Shown one piece after another: positions 11,487-22,463 of a DNA stretch of 64,000 bases (position 1 is its first letter; each line of letters begins with the position of its first letter). Under the pieces are notes generated by a model. The model was not told where the DNA came from and searched no databases. It worked only from the letters and a program-made list of their open reading frames with translations. The DNA is from Fasciolopsis buskii (taxonomy: Eukaryota > Platyhelminthes > Trematoda > Plagiorchiida > Fasciolidae), in NCBI GenBank assembly GCA_008360955.1, contig LUCM01007322.1, positions 82,761 through 146,760 of the forward strand, written 5' to 3'. The translations under genes were made by a program, and so were the position numbers.

Positions 11487-12888
11487 ATGATACTAGGTTT
11501 AACCGCAATGTTACAAACATCCCCGTTTGATTTCTAGTTCCTGCCACAAGTTAAATAATGGTCAAAATGTTCGTAAATATAGTGTACTGGTAAACAACTG
11601 GGAGGAGTTTCCAGTTCCATGTTCTATGGATAACTGCGGACATCGGCCAGTGCCAAGTGCAAATATCAGGTGGTCAAGTTCGCATCATCCACTCGAAGAT
11701 ATCTCAAGTAACTGGTGGTACCTATGGCTTTAAACTTTCTAGAAACAACCAGGTTCACTTAGGGTTGTGTTGGTATATTTGAATATGCAATAGGACGACG
11801 CTGGGAGAACAATAGTTAGATGCTGTCATCATGTGAAGAACATGGTTCATTACTGTTGCGTTTAGAATAGCATTGTGCGTTTTCGGAAGCGAGTTTTGCA
11901 GACGCCAACATAACGTACTGTGTCCCTTAACGATAACTACTAGTGTTTTCACATATCACCTTGGCCACTTATGCTATGATAACTGAGACATGAGACTCCG
12001 CAGGATAATAGAGATCAAACTACTGTTGTTGCTTGTCACGGGGGAGTTTTTCTGCTTCATTTCTTTACCACTCACTGAATATATATATGTATATATACTT
12101 AATATTTTTCACATATGAAATTATTTACACGGCTTCGGAACTCAGCGGCTCCCCACTTCTCATAGAGCGCCAAATCACCTCTGAGCATAACGCCTCAAAA
12201 ATGTGAGTGAATGACCACAGATTCTACTGAACCTCCTGAGCAGAAAACCAGTCTTTAACTCCAGGCACATAGCACAACACATGACACTGACAGAGACTGT
12301 TTTATTAAGGCCGTCCCTACAAGCCATCGGCGCAGAGGAGTTTCATGTTCCTAGCTGTAGTTAGTCGATCGGTAACTCATGCTGCGGCTCGCTAGCCTCC
12401 CTTTAATATTCCGAAGTCTTTCTGTGGTGCAGGAGTAAGCCAAAATTTAGCAAACTTCAATAATCTCCGACCACAACCGAAGCCCGTCGGTGCAAGGTTA
12501 GTGGTTTTTCACACTGAAGTGAATCGTAGCCAAATACTATGAGTATAGCAATCTGAACTCTATACGAGAGTTTTGCTGAGGCACAACTGGTCACACCTAA
12601 AAAAACCATGCAAGCGCAAATACCTAAACCACGAGTATTCTGGTCTTCGTTTAGGAAGAAGTTCATACGCCGGCATCACCCTAACATTCGGAAGCCAGTG
12701 AGAAAAACAAGTGTTCAAAATGACCCACTTACACTCAAGGAGGACCAATAACTCGAGTAACTTCGTCAAAAGCCCCGGTGCTTCATAATATAAATAGTGT
12801 ATCAAGAGCCCGATGCAAAGTGCGGAAATGATCATTTGAGGAAATCTCCGACTCAAATCCGAATGGCAAAGTTGAAAATACATGTCTG
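11487..12888. other. Unassigned stretch
   Basis: No gene could be supported. The minus-strand open frame at 12560-12928 lies antisense to the gypsy integrase start inside the inverted-repeat arm and is not credited. A short TA/TG-rich patch lies at 12078-12100. The last about 33 bp before the arm still resemble the flank of the other arm. Confidence 0.4.
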
Positions 12889-13500
12889 CGACCTTCGAAG
12901 GAGGTTGTCGTTCAAGGTTGGCCAGCAAAACATTTCACCTTAATTCAACCTTTGTGACTTGTTAATGACACACTAAGCAAGTATGGCGGAACAGGTTAAA
13001 CAGATGTTAGCCAAATTTGCGATGTGCATGCAGCTTGATCACCGACAAACAAGAAGGCCGATGGAGACGCAACCAATATCTGATCAGACTTGGAAGAGTG
13101 GGCGCTTCAATATATTTTGCCTCGAGAAGGACAGCTACTGCAGTGACTTCTTCAGAATCGATCTGCTGAGGACGGGAACAACTTCAGAAATTATCAAAAC
13201 GCATCAGTTGGATTTGTGAAACACGGAATCTCGGTTCAGGTGGTGTTCGATGATGGTCTTCAGTTTTGCAGGATGACATGCCAGCAACTCTCAGTCATGA
13301 TGCTTTGGACGTCATTAGTCCGTTACTCATTCAGTCCAATGCAAAATAGAGAGCACGAATAAACAAGAAATACGAAGACGAGAGTAATGATCCACTTACT
13401 CTTCTTCTTGAACTTGTTAATGGATCATCTGGGGCTACGGGAATAAATTCGATGAAGTTCCTGTTTGGAAGATGGGAAAGAACATTACTGTCTGTATTGG
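12889..13500 (+). pseudogene. Ty3/gypsy integrase relic in arm 1
   Basis: The plus strand reads as the integrase part of a Ty3/gypsy pol polyprotein. The frame at 12983-13219 reads VKQMLAKFAMCMQLDHRQTR, then RPMETQPISDQTWKSGRFNI and FCLEKDSYCSDFFRIDLL. These correspond to the zinc-binding region and the start of the catalytic core (P-W-x-x-x-G-x-D-x-F followed by Y-x-x-x-x-D-Y/F-x-S-x-F-x-E/I). Farther on, NDPLTLLLELVNGSSGATG and FGRWERTLLSV (about 13385-13493) match the segment around the L-L-x-x-R-N-T-P and R-R-x-R-T-L-L-P blocks. Stops and frameshifts break it, and the expected first catalytic Asp is Asn in the GRFNIF string. No reverse transcriptase precedes it in this arm, unlike arm 2. 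Confidence 0.7.
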
Positions 13501-13769
13501 ATTACTAGGCTCACATGTACCAAATTGTGAAACATAAACACCGATCGAGAAAGTGTCTTGCCTTCTCGGACAAGAGATAGAAAAATTTATCAAACAACAA
13601 CCAATGTATGGTTGTTCCGGGACAGGATGATATGTTGGATGTGATCTGGTTATACTGCATAAATATCGTCTTCTGTATGGTTGCACACGGGACTTTATAA
13701 ACCGCAATTAGCTAAACACTAGTTTAGGTTTTCCTGTTGCATGCTGTCAAAATACACTGATTACCTTTC

Positions 13770-14180
13770 CCGAAGAATGAATTTTTGACACGGTGTTGGG
13801 AGCGGAAACTGACGTAAAAACGGCAATGTTGAAGGTGCAGTTGACTGGTCGCCATCACGACTGTAATCCGGAATTCCTACATCATCGACAGCAGACATCA
13901 CTCCCCCATGAGTCAGCGTATTGTGGGCGCTAAATGTCTGTTGGCCAGTCGGGACGAGAGTAAAGACGTTGAAGGAATCCAGATTAGGCGACTGAGAATG
14001 GTTGAAAAAATGTTGGCTACCAATATGAAAATCAATTACGACACTGACGATGGACCATTGCAATAACCGGACACGCTATCAGTGGGGGAATTATGGGGAG
14101 GCAGAGGGACAAAGAAGCATGCTTAGGCACAGAACTGAATAAAAAATAGGGAACTCGGAACAGTAGCAAGGTTATCACTA
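13770..14180 (-). pseudogene. RTE 5' region and endonuclease start, in arm 1
   Basis: The minus strand carries a worn version of the 5' part of an RTE element. The 100-codon frame 13761-14063 reads LDSFNVFTLVPTGQQTFSAH, a decayed form of LGSFNVRTLMQAGQQACLAL seen in the copy at 41.5-42.5 kb, and then a weak match to the V-S-E-T-R-I-Q-D block. Upstream nucleotides to about 14180 also align with the region just before the 42.5 kb frame (Cys/Leu/Pro-rich leader). The endonuclease continues no further. This copy is on the opposite strand from the gypsy relic beside it. Confidence 0.65.
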
Positions 14181-14404
14181 CCAACTATTCAATGCAATGG
14201 GTTGCGGGGTTCTGATAAGTCTACTGTTTTGTTATTGTACAATACAAACAAAACACTTTTGGTAAGTGTTAGTAGTAGGAGATTGAATATTTTCATGAAG
14301 TAATTCATTATGTTATATCACCGCTCAACTCAGCATTAATAAACCATGGAAGCACTGTACGAATGTGTAACACCATGTGGTGAAGTTGAACAAACCGTTA
14401 AGAA

Positions 14405-14560
14405 CCTGCCCGGTAGCGTATTGGCTAAGACGTTCGACTCGAAATCGTTCGTCCCGGGTTCGTGTCCCAGTTCGGTCACGGTGGATATGCACTGCTAATG
14501 ATTCCTAACAGGGATGTAACAGTCTCGTGAAACCCCAAATGCCATTGCACTATTTAGTGG
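14405..14560 (+). repeat. tRNA-derived SINE, family B
   Basis: A tRNA-like head with an A-box-like TAGCGTATTGG at 14414-14424 and a B-box-like GGTTCGTGTCC at 14457-14467. It is followed by a GTGGATATGCACTGCTAATG segment that resembles a dispersed tRNA-related repeat I associate with flukes (recollection only). The edge of inverted-repeat arm 1 falls inside this SINE at 14515; the tail beyond it differs from the tail of the arm 2 copy. Confidence 0.6.
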
Positions 14561-16127
14561 GCCCACCTAGCAAAATCCCGGTTTTTCTTGTACAAAAGAT
14601 CCATGCAAGATAGCGACAATCATTCTCGCCTCTAGACCAACTTTTCGCAAGAAAAAGAAGCCAATACCGGGATTGATACTTATACGCTATTATATTAGAT
14701 CCTGAAATTAGTCTTTAGTTTTCAGACAAGTTTGTTCATGTTATATCTGTTCGACTGACCACTTTCCAATAGTACTGTCGCCTTGGTTGGGTTCTCATCC
14801 CACCCAAAGACTGTTTGTAGGACATCGTTGTTCAGTGAACAAAACGGAAAATTTCCTTTCGAATTGCGCAGAATTGTCACCGTATCGTCGTGATGGCTAA
14901 GCTTGAGTTGCAGGCTGGAAACCTTCGGTTACCTATCATGCTGAAATCGTCGCTTCGCAAGCCTATGCACCGACCGTATAGCCTTGACTGGTGTAGAGAT
15001 GCATTTCCATGAACATCAGTCTTTCCAATCAAGATCTTATGAAAAACATCGAGCTAAAACTAGTGCCAACTTTCAAAGCCGTCAGAAGCATAATAATCCT
15101 GACTTCTTACAATCACATATTTGCGGATTTCTGGGGTGTCAACCAAATGAATACTGGGTGATTTCTGTACGTAGTGTGGCAGATAGTATGGAAAAAGAGA
15201 GTTGATCACTCAGATGTAATAGTAGTAATAATAATAATATTCCATAGAATACAACACAGTGAGTTGCGAAACAGTCCAAATTGTTACGTGGATATTCTTG
15301 ACAGTACATGGCAGCAAACAAGCCGCCTTAGACTAGATGGCTGCCGTTGTGACTCCGATCACCAAATGATCCCAGTAGACTCCTAGGAACGCTGTTAACC
15401 GAAATTATTTGACAAATGTTCTGATCTTGTTCAGCCTTAACTAATGTCCACAACTGCAGGCCAACAATTTTCTGTACCGGCCGACTTCGGTCGAAGGCAA
15501 CAACCAATTATAGAAGAAATAGCAATGGCGCATGCACTTTGTGGTATGCAACGACTAAGATTAGAGCAGTATGTCTGATTTACCGACTTGATAAGTTCGA
15601 TCGTAAAATGGTTGACCTCTCGGTCTGTCGGACTTACCTCAGGTTGTAGATAATCATTTGTTGAACGATCAAACTAGATAGTGCTCGGAAGATTGGTCAG
15701 GGTGATTAGTCTAAAATACGCAAAGAACAGTTTTAGTACTTTATTTGGTTCAAATGTTAGATTTATTAAGGCGGCTAACCTTTGGCTGGTTTCAATGCTT
15801 GCACACTGCCCAACTGGTTGACCGAGAAATTGCATCCAAATAAACAACATTATTACCCAACTGTCCTGAATTTATAATGGCATTGATTTTTCTGGGGAAA
15901 TCTATCGGTTCTCTAGTACCATGGTCTGCTGTGGTACTAGATTCTGATTTTCGAACATTTGTCTGATAAGTTTCATACTATCGGACGGGAGATCTATGTG
16001 GTTCTGCTCTTTCCGGCATTTTCAAAATTACTCCATTTTGGTTCATGTTTATCATTCGGCACCACTACTTCCCCGTGTATTGCCGCATCGGCATCGTTGC
16101 CATAGTAAAATGTCTACAGTACACTCA
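14561..16127. other. Unassigned stretch
   Basis: No gene could be supported. A short run of TAATAA-type repeats (about 15217-15240) is the only simple-sequence feature noticed. Confidence 0.4.
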
Positions 16128-16275
16128 TCTTCAGGTCGTTGGCCCGATTCTTACTTATTCTATCGACTTCGGGGGCTGTGCCAATTATGTATTCAGCATC
16201 TGTTAGAAGACCTTCTCCGGAATCACATGCCGAACATCTTCAATAGATTCACCACATTTTACAGGTATTAGAACT
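16128..16275 (+). repeat. Dispersed repeat, copy 1 of an inverted pair
   Basis: This segment aligns by eye with the reverse complement of 17060-17216. Shared landmarks are tTATTCTATCGA, a GGG(C/T)TgTGCCAA core, a CAGcATC/CAGAATC step, and a final stretch before ACATC/CAGATGTC. Both translate to a similar string (LFYRLRGLCQL here, LFYRVRGFCQL in the other). It is an unclassified repeat; the translation is probably incidental. Confidence 0.55.
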
Positions 16276-17059
16276 AAGCCCAAATCTCTCACTGTTTCTA
16301 AGAGTTACCACTATTCGATGATTAGTTTCGTTTGTTTTCGCTATATTTTGACAGATGACTTTGTTTCTTAGAAGCGAAAAGAAAGATTGACCAATCCTTC
16401 CAACATTTGATAGCTTGATTCAAGGTTCTATGAATTTCCCGTCTTTGAAGATTGATCAATCAATTTACTTTCGTCCGTTCTTTTAAATAGGCGTTGATTT
16501 CGAAGAGACAAGCAAACAAAGCGTTTGTGTCTCCTAAAGCATCGTTTCTTATTCAGAGTTGGTCCAGTCTTGTCCTCGAACTCACCTCGCGTCTTCAGAG
16601 TAATTTGAATGCGCCGTATTACTCGAAGATCTCCAGGTAACATTCAGCCGACACAGGTGACTATGGTTAAATGGAGACACCTTTTTAGATCTAACAGATG
16701 CTTCGGTATTGTGGCCAGTACGGTATATTATCCGACGAATCGCTGCTTATGAATATTGCTCCTGAAAACTGGCTTCGATTAAGTACACAGTTAAGAGGAT
16801 TTTGTGGTAGTTCGAATTTTTACAATTACCTTTTGTCAGTAGATCGGTCAAAAAGTGGCACAGACTTAATATTCTTGTAAATTATGACAATTCAGTGCAG
16901 GATAGTTTCGAGGCTCCCTTCGTGGTGTTGAAGATAATGTCACAATCCAATAGACCCATGGTCTAACGGGAAGCGTACTTGGAAGAATAGTTCAACAGAC
17001 TAGGGCGATGTAGTTTGTTTTATCGTAAAATTAGTGAAATTTCGTTGTCTCATTGAGAT

Positions 17060-17216
17060 AGTTACCATTATATGATTTAAAAAATTATCCAACCAACTGT
17101 GCAACCATGGCTGAGACATCTGTAATGCCGTTCCGAACGTGCCTCCTATCGGATTCTGAAGCCTCAGTTGGCAAAACCCTCTCACTCGATAGAATAAATG
17201 AGTCCCGAACAAATAA
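17060..17216 (-). repeat. Dispersed repeat, copy 2 of an inverted pair
   Basis: Minus-strand partner of 16128-16275, better preserved. Its translated string LFYRVRGFCQLRLQNPIGG is reminiscent of a repeat-derived string common in fluke gene models (recollection). About 800 bp separates the two copies, so transcripts across the region could fold back imperfectly. Confidence 0.55.
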
Positions 17217-17763
17217 CTAGATAGAAGAAATGTATTTTATATACCGTGGCGCCTAAACAATACCCACGGGATAATATACGTAAAAGCAAACCACAGCAGA
17301 GAATGCCAAGGGGTACATCCGGTTCGAGATCAAAGACTCACGAAAGTGCGGCAAGAGCAGTAAGGTACAGATCTTGTGTGCGAAAATGATACCTGAAAAT
17401 AATCGACACTGCTGCAATCCTAATACGAATGTTATATAGAAATAAACTGATACTTTATGCCTCTGGATACATCATCAACTCTGAACTCGTCATTGGTCGT
17501 GTTTGGCTGAATCATTCCACAGATGGGCCAGTTACGTTAAGAAACAGCGTATAGCGATAACACTGTTCATCCAACTGCCACGAAATATTTTGTTCAATTT
17601 TTCCCCAAAAACGGTTTATTTATTGGGAATTCTTCGCTTTTTTGACAGTTTATTCCAACAGTTGTGACCAGACCGATTGTCACTGTCATTAAACTGATTG
17701 AAGACTCTCCCAGAGTAGCTCTGCTTGGACAGACTCACTCAGATGTGTCAACACTTATGACCG

Positions 17764-17880
17764 GTGGTGATCAAGCGGTCCACATCATGGCATTTTAACC
17801 CGAAGGTCGAGGGTCTGGATTCTCCCACCAGTTAACTTTCTCACTTGGCAGCCCCTAGTTAACCACAGCATCTTTTCGAA
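17764..17880 (+). repeat. tRNA-derived SINE, family A (plus copy)
   Basis: The plus strand shows the family A order: GGTGGTGATCAAGCGGTCC (worn A-box region), GAAGGTCGAGGG, a worn B-box (gtctggattctccc), then CCACCAGTTAACTTTC and CACTTGGCAGCCCCT. The last parts match the GGTCAACTTCC and CACTTGGCGGCCCTTT blocks of the opposite copy at 17909-18098. Confidence 0.55.
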
Positions 17881-17908
17881 AAGGGACGTAGCTTGTCATT
17901 TCATTAAT

Positions 17909-18098
17909 CTTTTATCTTTTATTTCCTATATCAATAAAATAACAATGTACATTTATTAAGAAGGGGGCCACGGCCTACAAAGGGCCGCCAAGTGGGGAAG
18001 TTGACCGGCAGTAGAAAGATTCGAACCCGCGACCTTCACGTCCAAACACCACGACCTCATTCGTTTGGCCACCGCCAGCCAAGAAATAAAAGATAAAG
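17909..18098 (-). repeat. tRNA-derived SINE, family A, bounded by 16-bp inverted repeats
   Basis: The best SINE copy in the window. On the minus strand it has A-box TGGCCAAACGA and B-box-like GGTTCGAATCT (plus-strand near 18017-18027), then the tail blocks CACTTGGCGGCCCTTTG and TAATAAATGTACATTG. It is bounded by cttttatcttttatttc at 17909-17925 and gaaataaaagataaag at 18083-18098, which are reverse complements apart from a one-base gap. Such ends are not expected of a SINE. They could be chance A/T-rich flanks, or show that the SINE is carried inside a small foldback or MITE-like unit. Confidence 0.65.
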
Positions 18099-18099
18099 G

Positions 18100-21000
18100 A
18101 CATCATGGTGGCTGACCATTCCCGGCGGTTATCCAAACACAGTGTAAATCACTTCACCAGGGTAACTCTTGATTTGCCGTCAGATTCAGTTTATTATTCA
18201 CTAACCAAACCCGTGACTTCTTTTTTCTTTCTACAGTTCCCGATTTCTCGCACAGTGCTGACTGATCGAATGCCACAGAATCGATGCTTCCTTGATGCAA
18301 CCATATACATCGGAGTTCATATGGAATCTTCCGTGGCTTGAGGGACCTGTGTCCCGGAGTGAGACTTTCTTCACAAATAATGAGCTGATAATGATTATAT
18401 AACTATTATGCTCTGTCGCTTAACTATGAGAAATGTTGCATTAAAATTAATTAGTTCTAAGTAAGTGACGGATTTTGCATCATTTTGTAAGCCAAATGAG
18501 CAATCGAGGATCGGGGCAGAGGTATTTATTCCATGCTGACTTTTAGACCACAACCTGTTAAAAGCAACAACATTTTGGAATTCAAGGATGGTTTCTCTGA
18601 TTTTTATGTTTAACAGTGAATTCTTGTCGAATTCTGGCTGCAAACACTAGTCGGCCGCCGCTAATTCGATTCATCCTTGTGAGTTAGGTAATTTTGGCAA
18701 ACAGTTATTTCCACCGTAAATGAAGGCGCTCGTTTTATTCGAAAGCACTTCCAAGAAACAGAAATTCTGCCTGCAAGCGTCATGAGGGAACTGGCCTTAA
18801 CATATTTGTTCTGGCCGTATTATCCACGTGAACCAACCGAGTTTTGTAAACAAGATGTAAACTGTATGTCGCATATTGGTCTCACTGATAAGCTAAAACA
18901 AACTGTATTACACCGACCAAACCGTGAGTCTCTGTTTTCCCACCAATGACAATGAATTGAATCCCAGGTTGACACTAAATGACGACTGCCCACCACTTCC
19001 ATAGGAATATTCTTATTTCGGTAAGAGCAGTGGTCGCAATGCATTGGTCATGCACTTATAGTGGTGCAGTTTGAATTGCCCCGGGGGTTCATTTCAGTCA
19101 GCTAACCTTAATGCATTTTTCCCATCCATCTGACGGTGCGTGTACGAACGTCCTTGGCCGTGAAAGACACGGTGATTTTAGGTCGGTCGATATGGTTGCT
19201 AAAAACAAACGACAATTGGATACATCGTTGCCCTGGATAGGAGAAGCTTCCACAGCCAACATTTTTGGCAGATTTGTTAAACCGTCCACCTTCAGGGCTT
19301 AAATACATTAAATCTCCACATATTTGTAGTAATAAAAACAGGATGACCTCTCACTTTCTGTCATAGTAAAACGGCGGGGCAATATTTTGCGGAGGGTGGC
19401 CGCCAGCTCAAGCTTTACGTTGTCATTTTAAACAGAGAATAAAAAAATTCACCCGATCATTTCATGCAGTAACTCTAAATTGACTGATACTAGTTAGATT
19501 CCAGATTGGCCCCAGAATAAACGTACAAATTTTAGCGTGCCACAAACGACATAACCATGAGAAGCCAGCTCAAATTCTCTTTATTGAGTGTCCAAGTAAA
19601 ACGAAGCCGACTGGACTAGTTCGTGGGTCAGTTCTCTGACTTTTCCTTCAATGAATTAGTTTGAACTGGGTGTTGTCGTAAATGACAGTAGTTTCCGAGC
19701 ATTCTTTATCATACCGTCGTTTTTTCCTATTTCGGCTGATGTATGGTACAAACAGTCAAGTAATACGCACCATTCTGAATCGATGTTTTAATTCCGTGCC
19801 ACACACTCAGTTGCTGTATCAATGTACTCACTCACCACCGAGGAATAAAGATGGACAACCTCTGATCTGAATAACAGGCAAAGGATCCGTTGACCGAAAG
19901 TGCTTGAATTTTTCAGGGAAAAAAGGGTTCCGTTCCACTATGCATGGCAGTCTGTAAGTCTTGTGATAGCAATCTGGATTAGCTACACACTATTTCGCAT
20001 CACTTTGTCGATTCTATAACTGTCAGTTTACGATATTCGTACGACCCTTATATCTTCAGAGCGGTTTTCCGGAAGGGCACACATTCATTGTCCACAGGTT
20101 TACAAAGACTTGACCATTTAGACTAGTTTGTTAGTCCAATTGGCGTAAACAACAAAACCCTTATTCGTTCAGCTTCAGCCCGTACTGTTTCATTCAGATG
20201 CAGTTGGACAACCTGGATTCAAGTACGACAAATAAATTGCACACATCCGTATATTATGCTGTTGGACATCAACCGATCTAAAGGCAAAATAGCAGAAAAA
20301 CTAAGATGGGCAGGAGGTCAACGAGTATATAATGGGTTGGGTGTACGCCACCAGCTTGATTCTGATTGGGTAAATAAAGCATGTTGCTGGTTACACTTAC
20401 TGGGCTTCGACTCATGGGTTTTGTTTCCACTTTTTCACATTTCAGACGAGGATGCTTGTCACTCCCTTTTGGAGGAGGCCTGACCCAATGCATGTTACAA
20501 ATATGTCGACCAGCATCAAGGCTTACAGAGTCAAACCAACATGTTGGTCTGCACGCTACGCAACTTCCAACAGCGAAAGGGTACTGTCCACAGGAGTTTG
20601 CCAAAACATGGATGTGTTTGTAAGTTCAACGGGCCCCCAAATATTTTCAACACCACACAAGCAGGTTCTTTAACAATCCACCATGACAGTGCATCGCCCC
20701 AAATAAATCAACTTGAAGGTTTGTCATAGTTTCCAAATTTGACACAACTTCGAACAGATCATTCTCATAAACCAGTACTGAACATCGTAATCCCAAAATA
20801 ACAGCAACCAGGGCTCTTATTTTTTTCTTTGTTCAGACCGATATGATTGCCAAAAGGCAACGTGAACGCAGAACAGGAGGCTTTAATTGAATTTACAGAG
20901 GACTTAAGCTAAATTCTACAATAAACAGAGGACCCAACAAGTAGAAGTCTAGTGAACGTGCAAGAGAGTAATAAAACTTGCACAATCAAACGAATATTGC

Positions 21001-21967
21001 GAAAAACAGGCAACACGCTACATCTAGACACGAGCAATGTCTTAAAGCCGACTAAGACAACAGCTAGGGGACTCCCGGTTACGAATGACTCATTCACTCT
21101 CCCCTTGACAAAATCAGAATTCACCGTCATAGCCGTCAGATCATAAGATAGATTGTACCCTCCCGCCCAGGGATATATGTCAAATGATGGCGAATAACAT
21201 TTTAGCTTTTAGACTTTGATTGTTCTCCGCCTGTTTCATCCCGCCCATTGATTGGTAGCCCGGAATGGGAAAGCTAGCAATTCCCCTGGTCTTCGGGAGA
21301 CAGGTGAGGATTATATGCGCGGCCGAGGCCAAGGTGAGGTGAAGGACGTCCCAGTGGAGACGAGAGTTAACAGATCCAGGGTTCCTGAGAAATAAACCTC
21401 ATTCGTCCGACAGTCCGACGATGTAGATAAGTTCGCTTTAGTTTGGTTTGTTGACCAAGTAGAAATTGGCGCATCGTTTCTCAGTCTGCGGTTCAGAATC
21501 CAACCGCAAAAACGTAATGGTCAGGGAACAACAAAATCCAAGCAACTTATTTTCACCGACGTGGTTCTCGTAATGCACTGCACTTTTCAACCCAAACGAT
21601 GTGTCGTAAAGCGAGGATGTCAAAACTGCTATGCTCGTTAATCCCGATTCAAAAGATTCACTCAATTTATCATTACAATTTATCAAGTTAGAGTGACCAC
21701 TCTTGGGCACTTTCGGTCTCCATCAAATCCCGTTTTCTGGTGGTGTTTCTTCTGGTCTCTAGGAAAGTATCACGATTGTTGATAGACTATTACGCAGAAG
21801 CACTTCCGAACTCTGGCCTTTTTTGTTAAATCCAAGTTGTTTCTTATCGTCTTTTTCTCCCCTTCCACGGCGTTCTTCGTGATATCTCGAAATTATGTAG
21901 AAAGACATTGCGGTCTTTCATTGATTCTGAAGCAAAATCTAAATTGGAAACTACTTTCATCCAAACA
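18100..21967. other. Unassigned spacer between the inverted-repeat arms
   Basis: No gene could be supported in this 3.9 kb. A 90-codon minus frame at 21438-21710 has plausible protein-like composition and lies downstream of the candidate exon at 21968-22263, but I recognise nothing in it. A CpG-rich patch lies at 21160-21360. Confidence 0.35.
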
Positions 21968-22263
21968 TCATTTCATGATGTAAATATCAGGACCGAATGA
22001 CGTAAGGAGTGTATCGTAAATTTGATGCGCCATGTGTTGGTTTTTATTGTGATTGATAACAATGCATTCATTTTCGATGATCCCAGTTAGACAATGAGCA
22101 GCGTATCCTACCAGTAATCTGTACTTCAAGAGTGTAATGGATTCAAATCGGGCCATCGATTTTCTCGAGGAGAGGCGAACGACAACTAACCCCTTTAAAA
22201 CAACCTGAAAACTGTCAGAAATTACGTCACCATCAAGTAAACAGCCCGTGTTTCCTCTCATTA
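21968..22263 (-). CDS. Candidate 3'-terminal coding exon, unrecognised (weak Mediator subunit 20 resemblance)
   Basis: The minus-strand frame is open for 98 codons from a good splice-acceptor-like sequence (tatatttgcag, ending at 22264) to a TGA at 21968. An ATG lies two bases into the putative exon. The translation has ordinary protein composition and no simple repeats: TGCLLDGDVISDSFQVVLKG at the start and HQIYDTLLTSFGPDIYIMK at the end. The spacing of L-K-G, a central hydrophobic strand and the final L-L-x-S-F resembles the C-terminal half of Mediator subunit 20. The identity is low and I could be over-reading it. If it is an exon, upstream exons would have to lie beyond inverted-repeat arm 2, because that arm begins only 90 bp upstream. 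It may equally be a chance open frame. Confidence 0.3.
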
Positions 22264-22295
22264 CTGCAAATATACTATCATGAAATGGTTCTCAA

Positions 22296-22463
22296 TATGA
22301 TATCACTCAACTCATCATTACAAAAACCATGGAATCACAGTACGACTAAGTAATCCCTGTTAGGAATCATTAGCAGTGCATATCCACCGTGACCGAACTG
22401 GGACACGAACCCGGGACGAACGATTTCGAGTCGAACGTCTTAGCCAATACGCTACCGGGCAGG
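22296..22463 (-). repeat. tRNA-derived SINE, family B (at the edge of arm 2)
   Basis: Minus-strand counterpart of the SINE at 14405. The head with A- and B-boxes lies at about 22401-22454, inside arm 2. The tail beyond 22353 (arm edge) reads, on the minus strand, GTACTGTGATTCCATGGTTT followed by an ATGATGAGTTGAGTGATATC segment. The same tail in plus orientation, slightly diverged, lies inside the arm at 22505-22556 (also 14312-14363 in arm 1). The two opposed tails can therefore form a hairpin with a stem of about 45 bp. Confidence 0.6.

Larger units (their letters stand above)
12889..14515 (+). repeat. Inverted-repeat arm 1 (1,627 bp)
   Basis: Position x in this arm pairs with position 36868 minus x in arm 2 (22353-23979). 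Every segment I compared is identical with no gaps, and three open frames translate identically in both arms. Left edge: outside 12889 similarity drops abruptly to about 78% for 33 bp and is then lost. Right edge: the match stops after aacagggat at 14515. The arm contains, left to right, a gypsy integrase relic (+), an RTE 5'/endonuclease relic (-) and the head of a SINE (+). Because all three unrelated pieces are shared, the arms arose by duplication of a DNA segment, not by transposition of one element. Confidence 0.97.

Noticed and set aside
12560..12928. 122-codon minus-strand frame at the start of arm 1
   Set aside because: It lies antisense to the gypsy integrase relic; the plus-strand reading explains the conserved part better.
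13435..13707. 90-codon minus frame repeated in both arms (also 23161-23433 plus)
   Set aside because: Its presence in both arms is explained by the perfect duplication, not by selection; the opposite strand reads as gypsy integrase.
9400..18098. Functional tRNA genes at sites with A- and B-box sequences
   Set aside because: The boxes belong to SINE copies with shared tails; acceptor and anticodon stems cannot be folded.
19682..19870. NSVPHTQLLYQ string resembling a CR1 palm motif
   Set aside because: Isolated match with no neighbouring polymerase sequence in any frame.
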